Assembly (NCBI RefSeq): GCF_000737245.1
Contig: NZ_JPQU01000033.1
Span: forward strand, 1-64,000
Direction: 5' to 3'
Length of the DNA: 64,000 nt
Origin: Pseudomonas syringae
GTDB taxonomy: Bacteria > Pseudomonadota > Gammaproteobacteria > Pseudomonadales > Pseudomonadaceae
Numbering within the stretch: the stretch's first letter is position 1; every line of letters starts with the position of its first letter. The notes below the pieces were generated by a model. It worked only from the letters and a program-made list of their open reading frames with translations, searched no databases and had not been told where the DNA came from. Position numbers and translations under genes: made by a program. Below, piece by piece: positions 18,469 through 27,590 of this stretch.

Positions 18469-18499
18469 CGTCACAAAGCCCCAGCGGATCGGACAGCTC

Positions 18500-20065
18500 A
18501 TGCGTAACAACCAGCCCATTACTCAACGCGAACGGACATTTCCTGCACAACAGCGATTGATTTCCACCACCGACGCCAAGGGCGTGATCACCTACTGCAA
18601 CGATGCCTTTGTAGAAATCAGCGGCTTTCCCCGTGAAGAGCTGCTGAAGGCACCGCACAACCTAGTGCGTCACCCGGATGTTCCGTCCGCTGTGTTCGAG
18701 CATATGTGGACCACGCTCAAAAATGGCCTGCCGTGGATGGGTATCGTCAAGAATCGCAGCAAGAACGGCGACCACTACTGGGTCAACGCCTATGTCACGC
18801 CGATGTTCGAGAACCAGAAAGTCGTGGGCTTCGAATCCGTGCGGGTCAAACCCACGGCCGAACAGATCAAGCGCGCCGAGGCTTTGTACACCCGCCTGAA
18901 CAACGGCAAGTCGGCGATCCCGAGCCGCGACAAATGGCTGCCGGTGCTGCAGGACTGGCTGCCGTTCATCCTGGTCAGCCAGCTCAGCTTCTTGATTGGC
19001 GTCTGGCTCAATACCAGTTGGGGCTTTGCCCTGGCAGCCGGTTTGTCGGTGCCTCTGGGCCTGCTGGGTCTGAGCTGGCAACAGCGCGGCATCAAACGCC
19101 TGCTGCGCCTTGCAGAACAGACGACCTCCGACCCGCTGATCGCGCAGATGTACACCGACAGCCGTGGTCCGCAAGCGCGTCTGGAGATGTCGATCCTCAG
19201 TCAGGAAGCACGGATGAAAACCTGCCTGACGCGCCTGCAAGATACCGCCGAACAACTCAACGGCCAGGCGCGGCAGTCCAACGCCCTCGCCAACGCCAGC
19301 TCCACCGGCCTTGAGCGCCAGCGAGTGGAAACCGAACAAGTGGCAACCGCCATCAACCAGATGGCCGCCACCACTCAGGAAGTGGCCAGCCACGTTCAGC
19401 GCACTGCCGATGCCACCCAGCAAGCCAACCAGCTGACCCGCCGCGGACGAGACATCGCCGGGGAAACCCGCGAGGCCATTCAGCGCCTGTCGACTGCCGT
19501 CGGTGAAACCGGCCTGACCGTCACTCAACTGGCCCACGACAGCGACGAAATCGGCGGCGTAGTCGATGTGATCAAAGGCATCGCCGACCAGACCAACCTG
19601 CTGGCACTCAACGCCGCCATTGAAGCGGCTCGCGCCGGGGAAATGGGCCGTGGCTTTGCGGTAGTGGCTGACGAAGTTCGTCAATTGGCACAGCGCACCA
19701 CCGAATCTACCGGGCAGATTCACGGTCTGATCGCCAAGCTGCAAAGTACCGCCAACGCCGCCGTGCAAACCATGAACGCTGGCCATCGCCAGGCCGAGGA
19801 AGGCGTTGCCAAAGTTCTGGAGGCCGATCAGGCGCTGATCGGCATCAGCGAAGCGGTGGCCAACATCACCGACATGACCAGCCAGATCGCCGCCGCCACA
19901 GAAGAACAAAGCTCCGTGGCCGAAGAAATCAGCCGCAACATCGCCACCATTGCCACCCTGGCCGACCAGACCTCCGACGAAGCCCAGCGCTCTGCCGTCC
20001 TGAGCGGCGAACTGACCGATACCGCCAATTCGCAGTATTCGCTGGTGGAGCGATTTAACCGCTAG
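18500..20065 (+). CDS. aer: Aerotaxis receptor Aer (PAS-containing methyl-accepting chemotaxis protein)
   Basis: The receptor steers cells by internal energy or oxygen state. The 521-aa length equals the Pseudomonas Aer proteins. An N-terminal PAS domain (about residues 15-115) includes [16 protein letters not shown] and NLVRHPDVP, the FAD-binding PAS pattern of Aer. One membrane-inserting hydrophobic hairpin follows (about residues 155-195). The C-terminal MCP signalling domain has the conserved tip [19 protein letters not shown] and [18 protein letters not shown]. There is no periplasmic sensor domain and no CheR-binding pentapeptide at the end (ends LVERFNR). Confidence 0.92.
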   Translation: MRNNQPITQRERTFPAQQRLISTTDAKGVITYCNDAFVEISGFPREELLKAPHNLVRHPDVPSAVFEHMWTTLKNGLPWMGIVKNRSKNGDHYWVNAYVTPMFENQKVVGFESVRVKPTAEQIKRAEALYTRLNNGKSAIPSRDKWLPVLQDWLPFILVSQLSFLIGVWLNTSWGFALAAGLSVPLGLLGLSWQQRGIKRLLRLAEQTTSDPLIAQMYTDSRGPQARLEMSILSQEARMKTCLTRLQDTAEQLNGQARQSNALANASSTGLERQRVETEQVATAINQMAATTQEVASHVQRTADATQQANQLTRRGRDIAGETREAIQRLSTAVGETGLTVTQLAHDSDEIGGVVDVIKGIADQTNLLALNAAIEAARAGEMGRGFAVVADEVRQLAQRTTESTGQIHGLIAKLQSTANAAVQTMNAGHRQAEEGVAKVLEADQALIGISEAVANITDMTSQIAAATEEQSSVAEEISRNIATIATLADQTSDEAQRSAVLSGELTDTANSQYSLVERFNR

Positions 20066-20082
20066 TTCGCACGCGCTGCAGC

Positions 20083-20116
20083 AAACCCCGGCAAACCTGG
20101 TTTGTCGGGGTTTTTT
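20083..20116 (+). terminator. Rho-independent terminator of aer
   Basis: Hairpin AACCCCGG...AAACC / GGTTTG...CGGGGTT followed by TTTTTT, 18 bp after the stop codon. Confidence 0.92.
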
Positions 20117-20120
20117 ATTG

Positions 20121-20546
20121 GCCGCATGGCGGTCTGCCAGATAAACCGCCATCGCTGGCCTCGTAACCTCGGTGAGCTCCTACCGACCGAGGTGTACCTG
20201 AGAGAACATAAAACCTGAAGGAGCGCACGAGCAATGCGAGGCCGCGATAGAGGTCTGTCTGACACACCGCCATCGCTGGCCTCGTAACCTCGGTGAGCTC
20301 CTACCGACCGAAGTGTGCCTGAGAGAACATAAAACCTGTAGGAGCGCACGAGCAATGCGAGGCCGCGATGGCGGTCTGTCAGACACACCGCCATCGCTGG
20401 CCTCGTAACCTCGGTGAGCTCCTACCGACCGAGGTGTGACTGAAAGAACACAGGACTTTTAGGAGCGCACGAGCACCGCGAGGCCGCGATAGCAATCTGT
20501 CTGATACACCGTCATCGCTGCCCTCGTAACTTCGGTTAGCTCCTAC
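20121..20546. repeat. Tandem array of four 121-bp REP-type elements
   Basis: The core ATCGCTGGCCTCGTAACC recurs at 20151, 20272, 20393 and 20514 (last copy diverged), giving an exact 121-bp period. Each unit has a left arm TAGGAGCGCACGAGCAATGC, a right arm ending GGTGAGCTCCTAC and a conserved tail starting CGACCGAGGTGT and ending near AGAACATAAAACCT. Isolated relatives lie at 22577-22667 and 55987-56076. The period and arm structure distinguish it from a CRISPR array. Confidence 0.9.
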
Positions 20547-20820
20547 ACGATTGCACTCCAATTCATACAACGTCCTACAAACCCCACGAACTAAATGGAA
20601 GCACTGCGTAGGCAACTTCCGAAAGTAGATACCTACAGCAATTTCCATACTTTTCAGCGCCCAAGTGCGTTGACAGCCATATCCAGATCCTATTACTTGA
20701 GTTTCAGAAGTAGCGTTACATACAGGATTATTTCTAATTGTAGGACCCTTCCTACAAACTACTTCTGAACACTTAATTAATTGAGATTGCGCTGCATCGC
20801 GGCGTGATTCGGAGAACATA
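20547..20820 (+). promoter_or_regulatory. Leader of the first Ig-like gene with a perfect inverted repeat
   Basis: This segment is AT-rich compared with neighbouring genes. TTGTAGGA (20738-20745) and TCCTACAA (20750-20757) form a perfect 8-bp inverted repeat with spacer CCCT, 63 bp before the start codon. The preceding ATTTCTAATTG recurs in the leader at 25379-25390. A ribosome site CGGAGAACATA precedes the ATG. A regulatory role is inferred from position and symmetry only. Confidence 0.5.
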
Positions 20821-21483
20821 ATGAACGCATCACAAAAATTCGACTTCGCTGCCCCCTTCGTTTCTGCTGCATCGCCAGAGGACGGCCTGATTCGTACGGT
20901 TGATCTGGGCGATTTCCTCGCGGTAGAAATCACTCTTTGGAGCGCCATTCGCCCCGGCTGCTACGTGCAACTGATACTGAATAAGGAACTGGTAGGCGAA
21001 GTCTGGACCATGTCCGACATTTATCTGCCGGGAGACATCATCCACCTCAGGCTCGACTCCCGACTGCTGGCCGAAGAAGGCCGCTATGAACTGGGTTATC
21101 GGGCGACCAACAGCGTCAACGGGGTATATGATGATTCGCCCACCACCCCCCTGCTCATTGATCGCGCCCCGCCAGGTGCACCGCTGATGGCGCAGATCAT
21201 TTTTGCCAATGCCAGCTTCGGCGAAGTCCTCAAGGGCCGGATCCCGAGCTATTCCGGGTTGGCTTTGGGGGATTACATCCAGACCGTCTGCAACGGCACG
21301 GCCGGACCTGCCTATCGTGTCCGGGCGGAAAATTTGAGCACTACCCCCATCGAGATTTCCTTCACCAAGGAATTGATGGAGGGCTTGTTCAGCGACAAAG
21401 TGAACATCACTTACCACGTCACGGATCGCGCGGGAAACCGCTCGCTCCTGGCGCAATCGGCTGAGCTGACCATCCAGCGTTAA
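20821..21483 (+). CDS. Ig-like module protein, short form (220 aa), function unknown
   Basis: The protein consists of two beta-rich modules. The first (about residues 20-115) has the pattern GDFLAVEITLW...PGDIIHLRLD...YELGYRATN...DSPTTPLLIDRAPPGAP. The second (about 118-220) ends with VNITYHVTDRAGNRS. The same two modules, in order, form the N-terminal part of the 621- and 642-aa proteins downstream (compare VVGYSVTDRAGNTS and VYYTVTDLAGNLS). No signal peptide, lipobox or transmembrane segment is visible. It has its own leader and terminator, so it is a separate transcription unit. I do not recognise a characterised homologue; the fold call is by pattern. Confidence 0.75.
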   Translation: MNASQKFDFAAPFVSAASPEDGLIRTVDLGDFLAVEITLWSAIRPGCYVQLILNKELVGEVWTMSDIYLPGDIIHLRLDSRLLAEEGRYELGYRATNSVNGVYDDSPTTPLLIDRAPPGAPLMAQIIFANASFGEVLKGRIPSYSGLALGDYIQTVCNGTAGPAYRVRAENLSTTPIEISFTKELMEGLFSDKVNITYHVTDRAGNRSLLAQSAELTIQR

Positions 21484-21512
21484 CACTCCATCCATTTAGA
21501 TACATAAGCTTT

Positions 21513-21545
21513 AATCCTGCATGCTTTTGCGTGCAGGATTTTTTT
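21513..21545 (+). terminator. Rho-independent terminator after the short Ig-like gene
   Basis: Stem AATCCTGCA / TGCAGGATT around a 10-nt loop, followed by a run of seven T. Confidence 0.9.
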
Positions 21546-21900
21546 CATTGTTTAGAATGAAAATTCTGACACTTAGGTATTACAACGCCTCAACTTTTAA
21601 ATTTTATCCCTCCTACAACAAGGGCTGTAGTACACGCCCTACAAAATAGCGAACTACGTGTAAATACGCTATCCCCCGCAAAGCCTTTAAATACGCACCT
21701 CTGCGCAGAATCCTGAACAAATCGTCTTCACCTGCAGCTTGCGCATAACCAACTATCGCTCGAACTATTACAACGGTAAGATTCGGATTTGTCCGACTTG
21801 ACCTGCTCATCACAGATCAATCTAATACGCCCACCTCGCCATGGATCGGCACTGTTTAATTCAATATCAGCTGAGACAATCATTTATTCAGGACGATGAG
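21546..21900. other. AT-rich intergenic region
   Basis: No gene is supported. CTACA (21613-21617) and TGTAG (21626-21630) form a short inverted repeat within TCCTACAACAAGGGCTGTAG, related to the repeats in the other Ig-like leaders. It presumably carries the promoter of the 193-aa gene. Confidence 0.4.
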
Positions 21901-22482
21901 ATGGACGATAACTCCTCTGACGACAAACAACTGAACAAACCCGAGCCAATAGCCGACCTCAGCGAACAGTGCTCAGAACTGGCGCCGAAATACATCCCGG
22001 ACTTGAATGCAGAGCCTGTAGAAGTGCCCGAACCAGAAAGCGATGACGAATCAGACAACGAGGTCAGAGACCCGCCGATCTGGCACCCGCAGCTGAATAT
22101 CTCGCGCAGTTTGAAGCCACCCAAACTGGCGCATGTGCGGCCTCATTCCATCACCTATGAACAAGCCCATGGTGGCATCAACGTACAGATCCCTGGCACG
22201 ACCGCCATGCATTTCAACGATGTGCTGGTGTTTTACTGGGGGCTGAACAAATCGTCGACCCGGTTACTGCTGCGCTCCATTACCAAACAGACCACGGTCC
22301 GGGTGCTGTGTATCAGCTACGACCTCATGACCCACCTGCATTACGGACCTGTGGAGGTGTATTACGAGGTTCATCGCGGGCCTTACCTGATGGGCATCTC
22401 CCCCATATTGCACGTGACCGTCGGCGAAGACCCAACCCCGCCCAAAGCGACACGGCCGAGAGGTCGCAAGAAAAAAGGGTGA
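21901..22482 (+). CDS. Single Ig-like module protein with acidic N-terminus, function unknown
   Basis: The 193-aa product starts with a long Asp/Glu-rich, probably disordered segment (about residues 1-70, containing PEPESDDESDNEV). One beta module follows (about 95-180): VQIPGTTAMHFNDVLVFYWG ... VRVLCISYDLM ... GPVEVYYEVHRGP ... SPILHVTV. This matches the module of the neighbouring proteins (DVVRTFWG ... VVGYSVTD). The C-terminus is basic (RPRGRKKKG). There is no signal peptide or membrane segment. The ATG at 21901 has AGGA eight bases upstream; an in-frame ATG at 21841 lacks a ribosome site. Homology to the other Ig-like proteins is inferred by pattern and is distant. Confidence 0.65.
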   Translation: MDDNSSDDKQLNKPEPIADLSEQCSELAPKYIPDLNAEPVEVPEPESDDESDNEVRDPPIWHPQLNISRSLKPPKLAHVRPHSITYEQAHGGINVQIPGTTAMHFNDVLVFYWGLNKSSTRLLLRSITKQTTVRVLCISYDLMTHLHYGPVEVYYEVHRGPYLMGISPILHVTVGEDPTPPKATRPRGRKKKG

Positions 22483-22511
22483 TCCGTGGCTCCTCGCCAT
22501 GAGACGCGCCC

Positions 22512-22544
22512 AATAAAAACCCCCGATGATTGCGCATCGGGGGG
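22512..22544 (-). terminator. Terminator reading the minus strand
   Basis: Stem CCCCCGATG / CATCGGGGG with a 6-nt loop. On the minus strand it is followed by TTTTTATT, so it suits transcripts from the autotransporter side. It lies 30 bp past the plus-strand gene and may stop both. Confidence 0.75.
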
Positions 22545-22576
22545 AGTGGGTTGAGCTATTGGATAAAGATTTTTTT

Positions 22577-22667
22577 CTGTAGGAGGGCACGAGCAGCGCG
22601 AGGCCGCGATGGCGGTGTATCAGGCGGACCGCTATCGCTGCCTCGCGCTGCTCGTGAGCTCCTACAG
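22577..22667. repeat. Single copy of the CACGAGCA-type REP pair
   Basis: Arms CTGTAGGAGGGCACGAGCAG and its near complement GCTCGTGAGCTCCTACAG flank GCGAGGCCGCGAT and ATCGCTGCCTCGC. It is related to the tandem array at 20121-20546. Confidence 0.85.
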
Positions 22668-22743
22668 TGACTTGTGGCTGACCTGATCCACCGCGTCATC
22701 GTTCATCGCGGGCAAGCTCGGTCCCACAAAAGATCACTGAACC

Positions 22744-22833
22744 GTGGGAGCGAATTCATTCGCGAAGGCAATGTTAAGACCGATAAAAATGCACTGGATG
22801 TACCGGCCTCTTCGCGAATGAATTCGCTCCCAC
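22744..22833. repeat. REPIN (GAATTCATTCGCGAA type)
   Basis: The left arm GTGGGAGCGAATTCATTCGC pairs exactly with GCGAATGAATTCGCTCCCAC on the right. Same family as 49343-49434 and 60663-60754. Confidence 0.9.
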
Positions 22834-22911
22834 AGATCCGACGTCAGCTAAGAATTCTATGTGTGTCCAGAATCCTTGCAGTCAGACATCGACTGGCAAA
22901 TGCCCGGGGCC

Positions 22912-25227
22912 TCAAAACGCCAGCTTCAACCCCACATTAGCCCCCCACGGCTGCTCGACGCCTTTGCCCTTCATATAGTCAAAATCAGCATGCAGTTGCA
23001 GACGCTCGGACAGCGACACCGAAACACCGGCCCCCACTTCACCTCGGGAACCTGACAGCTGGTTGTCAAAGCGGGTTTTATTAACCTCGACCTGGTTGTT
23101 GCGGGAGAACTCGTGCGCTGCTGCCACTCGCAGATAGGGTTGCAGCACACCGCCATCCTTCAATGCGATGCTGCGACCTGCCGAAGCCCCGACTTTGCCC
23201 AGCACTGACTGGGTGCGGTTATTGTCGGCGCGCATGCCGTTGTCGAGGGTGTAACTGTCGCCCCGCACCCATACGCTGGACAGCTGCGTGAACGGCTCCA
23301 GGAAATAGCCATCGGCGAACTTGATGTGTCGCCCGAACTCCAGCGAGCCACCGATACCGGTACTTTCGTAGTTGCCCTTGGCCCTGGCCCCATCGCTCAT
23401 GGCAACTTTTGATTCGTTGCGGAAGCGGTTGAGCTTCAGCACCCCGTCCAGGTAGTAGCCATCGTCCAGCAGCCAGGTGCCGTATCCACCCACGTAATAG
23501 CTGCCGACTTTACCACTGGTTCCGCGACCGATATCCAGATCGTTTTTGCTGTAACCGGTCATCAAGCCCACCGACAACTGACCGACACTCACCGGTAGCG
23601 GTGCATCGGCACCCAGCGACAGCCCGCTCTGATTGTTGCGGTAATCCACGCCTTCACTGGTGCTGGCATTGAACCGGCTGCCATAGGCGCGAATCCATCC
23701 GCCCGCCTGCTCCTTGCCACGCACCTCCCCCATGCGGCTGCGCAAGGTACTCAGCTCGCTGTTCCAGATATTCGGCGCAGCGTTGAACAAGGCCAGCACG
23801 CTCTGGGTGGAAGGGCTAATGATCTTGCCGGAACCGACGATGAACCAGTCATCCCCCTGTTGCTCCAGCTCATAGGAGTACACCCCCAGATCAGCCCGCG
23901 CACCCGCCAACGAGAACCGTGCATCACCGCCGTTGGTGTCCACCAACAAATACGGCTGCATATCCGGCGCAACCACTTCCACGCCGGTGTTTTTGACCCG
24001 CAACTGGTGATCACCGTTGGCCGTGCCATTCACCTTCAGCAAATCCCCCTCGCGTTCATCCAGATTAATGCGCATGTCGAAGGTGCCGTTGCCCGACAGC
24101 GCGTTCAGGTTCAAGGTCTTGAACGCTCCGTCCCCAGCATCCCCAAAACTTAACCGCCCACCATCCAGGCTAAGGGAATTGATCTGGGCATCCTCTACCA
24201 GCGTCCACTGCGCGCCGGAATTGATCGCTAGTTGCTTGCTGTTGACCATATTGCCGGTCAGCTGCGCGTTGTTTTGCAGGGTAATGTCCAGGTTCGTGGT
24301 GTCGTCAGCGATGAGGTTGCCTGTGAGATTGCTGTTATCCACGGTAAAGTTTGTCAGGCCTGAGCCGTCGACTTCCAGCAGTGTGTTATTGCTGGACATG
24401 AGGTTAGCGCCGTTGCGGATTTGGATATCAGTGTCGACCCTAGCAGTGGTCTCGACAAAAATCGCTGAACCGTTCAGCCCTCTGACAATGGAGCTATCAA
24501 TGACGAGCTTGTTAGCCTCTTTATAGGCCGTAGGCGTCGTTTCGAACATCCGAATTGCTTGATTGGCACCCTCAATATAACTTCCTTGACTAACATTAAG
24601 CTCACCACCCACGACCGTAGCTCCAACACCAAGAAAACTGGGGTCATTTCCCCCAGCAGCTATCACAGTACTATTAGATAAGCTAATCACAGCTAGCGTC
24701 CCTGTCAGCACGCCTATATTAGCAGCTGTTATTGAACTATTACCCAAATTGACGACTGACGGATTGGGATGATCTTTAAGCGCCAACCCAACACTCAACC
24801 CCACGGACTCTCCAGGAGAGCCATTTATCACCGTATTATTTATAGTGGCAAATGCGTTCTTAACATTCACACCATCATTAACCACAGAATTATCCAGATT
24901 TAGAATGCCACGCGACAGCACTTGAACCAGCCCGAGCGTTGCTCCTTGAGCATTCAATACTCCCTTGTTTCTGACCACATAATCATCTTGTGCAACAGAC
25001 CCATCAATATTCAGTTCCCGACCGTCAACCACCAGTGCATTTATCTGATTATCATTGATCAATACATCTTCACGCGGTGGACTAGGCTCACTCCGCAAGC
25101 TTTTTTCGACAGACAGGTAGCGCAGTCGATTCCCTTCAACGGCGCCAACATCTGACACCCCGCCTACAATTAATGCGATAACACTTAACGAGAAACCGCA
25201 TACCGATCTAGCATCCCTTCTGAACAT
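22912..25227 (-). CDS. Classical (type Va) autotransporter with pertactin-like passenger
   Basis: This 771-aa protein starts with a Sec-type signal peptide (FSLSVIALIVGGVSDVGAVEG, cleavage near residue 30). A beta-helical passenger rich in N, S, V and T follows (about residues 45-460), with repeated strand-turn units such as ILNLDNSVVNDGVN, ATINNTVING and VVNLGNSSITAANIGVLTG. The autotransporter beta-barrel (about 490-771) includes GGWIRAYGSRFNAS and ends in a terminal Phe (GLKLAF), the BamA recognition residue. The passenger may be an adhesin; no protease motif is seen. The 5' half of the gene is clearly more AT-rich than the barrel half. It is divergent from the 621-aa Ig-like gene. Confidence 0.9.
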   Translation of the reverse strand: MFRRDARSVCGFSLSVIALIVGGVSDVGAVEGNRLRYLSVEKSLRSEPSPPREDVLINDNQINALVVDGRELNIDGSVAQDDYVVRNKGVLNAQGATLGLVQVLSRGILNLDNSVVNDGVNVKNAFATINNTVINGSPGESVGLSVGLALKDHPNPSVVNLGNSSITAANIGVLTGTLAVISLSNSTVIAAGGNDPSFLGVGATVVGGELNVSQGSYIEGANQAIRMFETTPTAYKEANKLVIDSSIVRGLNGSAIFVETTARVDTDIQIRNGANLMSSNNTLLEVDGSGLTNFTVDNSNLTGNLIADDTTNLDITLQNNAQLTGNMVNSKQLAINSGAQWTLVEDAQINSLSLDGGRLSFGDAGDGAFKTLNLNALSGNGTFDMRINLDEREGDLLKVNGTANGDHQLRVKNTGVEVVAPDMQPYLLVDTNGGDARFSLAGARADLGVYSYELEQQGDDWFIVGSGKIISPSTQSVLALFNAAPNIWNSELSTLRSRMGEVRGKEQAGGWIRAYGSRFNASTSEGVDYRNNQSGLSLGADAPLPVSVGQLSVGLMTGYSKNDLDIGRGTSGKVGSYYVGGYGTWLLDDGYYLDGVLKLNRFRNESKVAMSDGARAKGNYESTGIGGSLEFGRHIKFADGYFLEPFTQLSSVWVRGDSYTLDNGMRADNNRTQSVLGKVGASAGRSIALKDGGVLQPYLRVAAAHEFSRNNQVEVNKTRFDNQLSGSRGEVGAGVSVSLSERLQLHADFDYMKGKGVEQPWGANVGLKLAF

Positions 25228-25657
25228 CTATATTTGCCTCAAAAAAAACTGAAGAGCCGAGACTTAATATTTTCACCCTTTACAAAATATTACTTCCCAC
25301 CTTCCTCAAGCCTTTTGTCAGAGAAGACTCAGGCATTTGCAAGAAACGTCCTACGTACTACAGGCTCGTGTAGGAAAATATTTCTAATTGATTCAGGGCT
25401 ATCTTGAGCGCATTAACCACCCATCTGAGCTGCAACCCCCGTGTTATCGGGGCCAAAACAAATTTTCCAACTTACGCTTGACACGTTTTTCAAAACCCGA
25501 TTAGTTAGAAATGGAGACGACGGCAGAAGCCTTGTCTTAAAAACTTGCAGGAATAACCTGCCAAACCAAATCAGTAGGCCCCAACCTACGGACTGTGGCT
25601 CACGCTCACTTTAGTAGCGCGGCTGCTCACAGCTATCCTTACAAGAGATTGAACGCA
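25228..25657. other. Divergent leader between the autotransporter and the 621-aa Ig-like gene
   Basis: AT-rich and gene-free. TCCTAC (25349-25354) and GTAGGA (25370-25375) form an inverted repeat with a 15-nt spacer, followed directly by an ATATTTCTAATTG string as in the leader near 20730. The 621-aa gene has AAGAGATTGAACGCA before its ATG. Confidence 0.5.
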
Positions 25658-27523
25658 ATGAATTCATCAAAAAAATATCCAACCATTAACTTCACCCGTA
25701 CATTTCCTGACAGCACCAGAGAGTTGGATGTGCCCTTTGTTCCGGCGGCGTTTCATGACGAGGACAATGAGGGCTTGTTGCCTGTCAGCGCACTGACACA
25801 ACCAGTCCGGGTTGAATTGGAAGTGTGGGACGTAGCAGCACCTGGAAATACCTACCAGATATTCTGGAACACTGGCGTGATAGGTACGAAAAAGACCATC
25901 ACTCAAGATCATCAACCGGGAGATCCACTGTTTCTCGAAATCCCGGTAGAAAACTTGACTGAAGGCGTACACGCCCTTGCCTATCAAACTACCAATCATG
26001 AAAACAATACGTCAGTAGAGTCGCCTTTCGTCACTGTCGAAGTGGATTTGACCCCGCCAGGTCGCCCGCAACTGGGGCCGATCAAGCTACCACCCGAGGT
26101 GGAGGGCGGCTTGACCTCGGCGGAATTGACCGAGATGGGTAATCAACTCGATGTAGAGATTGGTAGTTACACCGGGATGGCCAAGCATGATGTGGTGCGG
26201 ACATTCTGGGGTGATGTGGAAGGCCCAGGCGCCGTGGTGAATGCGGACGATATGGGGCTGCAGCGGGTGATCATCTCTTACAACAGAGCCTTTCTCGAAA
26301 GCCTCGGCGACTTTAATGGGGTCGTGGGTTATTCGGTTACTGACCGTGCTGGTAATACTTCCGCACGCTCTCTGGGAGTATTAGTGCGCCTGCTGCTGAA
26401 AGATGTACCCAAGGATTTTCCCGCTCCTATTATCGACACTACGCTAGGCGACCTGATTGACTACGCAGAAGCAAAGGCTGGGGTGAATGTCGATATCCCG
26501 CATTATCCGGATGCAGCCGCACTGGATTTGATCACCCTGCATTGGGGCGACGGTAACTCTTCGTTGCCACTACCATTGCCGGCGGGTAATGAAGATGAGG
26601 ATATCGTGCTGTCCGTTACCGTACCATATGACACGATTGCGGTGATCCCCGAAGGACGACCCAATATCACCTACAGTGTAAATCGTGCTGGTACAGAAGT
26701 GGGCAGCTCGCTGCCGAGCAGTATTGATGTATTTTTGACGCTACCTATTATCGAGCCATTGGATGCAATCATTATTCAGGGCACCAGCATCACCAACCCG
26801 AACCTAGATGACAACTTCATTGATGAAGACGATTACGAGCTTAACAGCAGAGCTATTATTAAATGGAGTACGGAATTTCAGATCAGCGATGACTTGGACC
26901 TGTACTGGGGTCAAGAACACATTCCCCAGTGGTATCAGGTAAAAAACACCGACGTGACTGCGCAACGGGATTTGATAATCCCGATTCCGAATGAAATCAT
27001 GAAAGAACAGGGAACTGGTGTAGCGATTCCTGTACGCTATACGGTGAGCCGCTTCGGCAACCCGAATCTCGTAACTTCGCCTATGGAAAATGTCACCGTC
27101 CGTTCGAAGGAAGAAACCCCTGGGGGAGTTGAGGGTTTAGAGGGTCCGACATTCCTTACTACTGACAATGGAGTGGTCGGCCCAATTGAGAATCCGGACG
27201 GTGCACCGGTGACAATTGCGCCGTATCTCAACATTCTGCGCCACCAGATTCTGCAATTTCATTTCATTGGTTTTGATAACGATAATAACCCGGTGGAGGC
27301 GGCTAGCTTTTACGACGAGCGGGAACTGGACGCCAATGATGTCATCAATGGCTACACGTTCAAGGTACCGGGGGCTAATCTGAAGCGCATCTGCGTGGGC
27401 TGGGGTGAAGCACACTTTAAAGTAATTCCCCCTGAAGAAAGTAATCAGAGCCCGGCAACTTCACAGGTCACTCGGGTTCGGATCAACATGAGTTATTCAG
27501 ACACCCACTGCAACTGGATCTAA
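25658..27523 (+). CDS. Multi-domain Ig-like protein (621 aa), function unknown
   Basis: Four Ig-like modules follow one another (about residues 40-135, 145-245, 260-360, 370-490). Each has a W-G core and a Y-x-V strand: TYQIFWNTG, DVVRTFWGD with VVGYSVTDRAGN, LITLHWGDG with ITYSVNRAG, and LDLYWGQ with VRYTVSRFGN. A different C-terminal domain (about 515-621) holds two cysteines, in RICVGWGEAHF and the terminal DTHCNWI. Modules 1-2 are closely similar to those of the 220- and 642-aa proteins. There is no signal peptide, lipobox, LPxTG or transmembrane helix, which is unusual for a protein of adhesin-like design. The next gene follows after 67 bp. ATG 25658 is preferred over the upstream GTG 25595. 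Confidence 0.75.
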   Translation: MNSSKKYPTINFTRTFPDSTRELDVPFVPAAFHDEDNEGLLPVSALTQPVRVELEVWDVAAPGNTYQIFWNTGVIGTKKTITQDHQPGDPLFLEIPVENLTEGVHALAYQTTNHENNTSVESPFVTVEVDLTPPGRPQLGPIKLPPEVEGGLTSAELTEMGNQLDVEIGSYTGMAKHDVVRTFWGDVEGPGAVVNADDMGLQRVIISYNRAFLESLGDFNGVVGYSVTDRAGNTSARSLGVLVRLLLKDVPKDFPAPIIDTTLGDLIDYAEAKAGVNVDIPHYPDAAALDLITLHWGDGNSSLPLPLPAGNEDEDIVLSVTVPYDTIAVIPEGRPNITYSVNRAGTEVGSSLPSSIDVFLTLPIIEPLDAIIIQGTSITNPNLDDNFIDEDDYELNSRAIIKWSTEFQISDDLDLYWGQEHIPQWYQVKNTDVTAQRDLIIPIPNEIMKEQGTGVAIPVRYTVSRFGNPNLVTSPMENVTVRSKEETPGGVEGLEGPTFLTTDNGVVGPIENPDGAPVTIAPYLNILRHQILQFHFIGFDNDNNPVEAASFYDERELDANDVINGYTFKVPGANLKRICVGWGEAHFKVIPPEESNQSPATSQVTRVRINMSYSDTHCNWI

Positions 27524-27539
27524 CTAACAACCCACTGAC

Positions 27540-27564
27540 CCGTCCGCACCTTGGGTGCGGACGG
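27540..27564 (+). other. Intercistronic hairpin between the two large Ig-like genes
   Basis: A perfect 11-bp stem, CCGTCCGCACC / GGTGCGGACGG, with a 3-nt loop lies between stop codon and next ribosome site. No T run follows, so it is more likely an mRNA-stabilising or attenuating structure than a full terminator. Confidence 0.7.
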
Positions 27565-27590
27565 ACTGAAAATCAAGATAGAGAACATCA

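Noticed and set aside
20121..20546. A CRISPR-like array (regular 121-bp spacing)
   Set aside because: The units are almost identical over their full length with no unique spacers, and they contain REP inverted arms. No cas genes are present.
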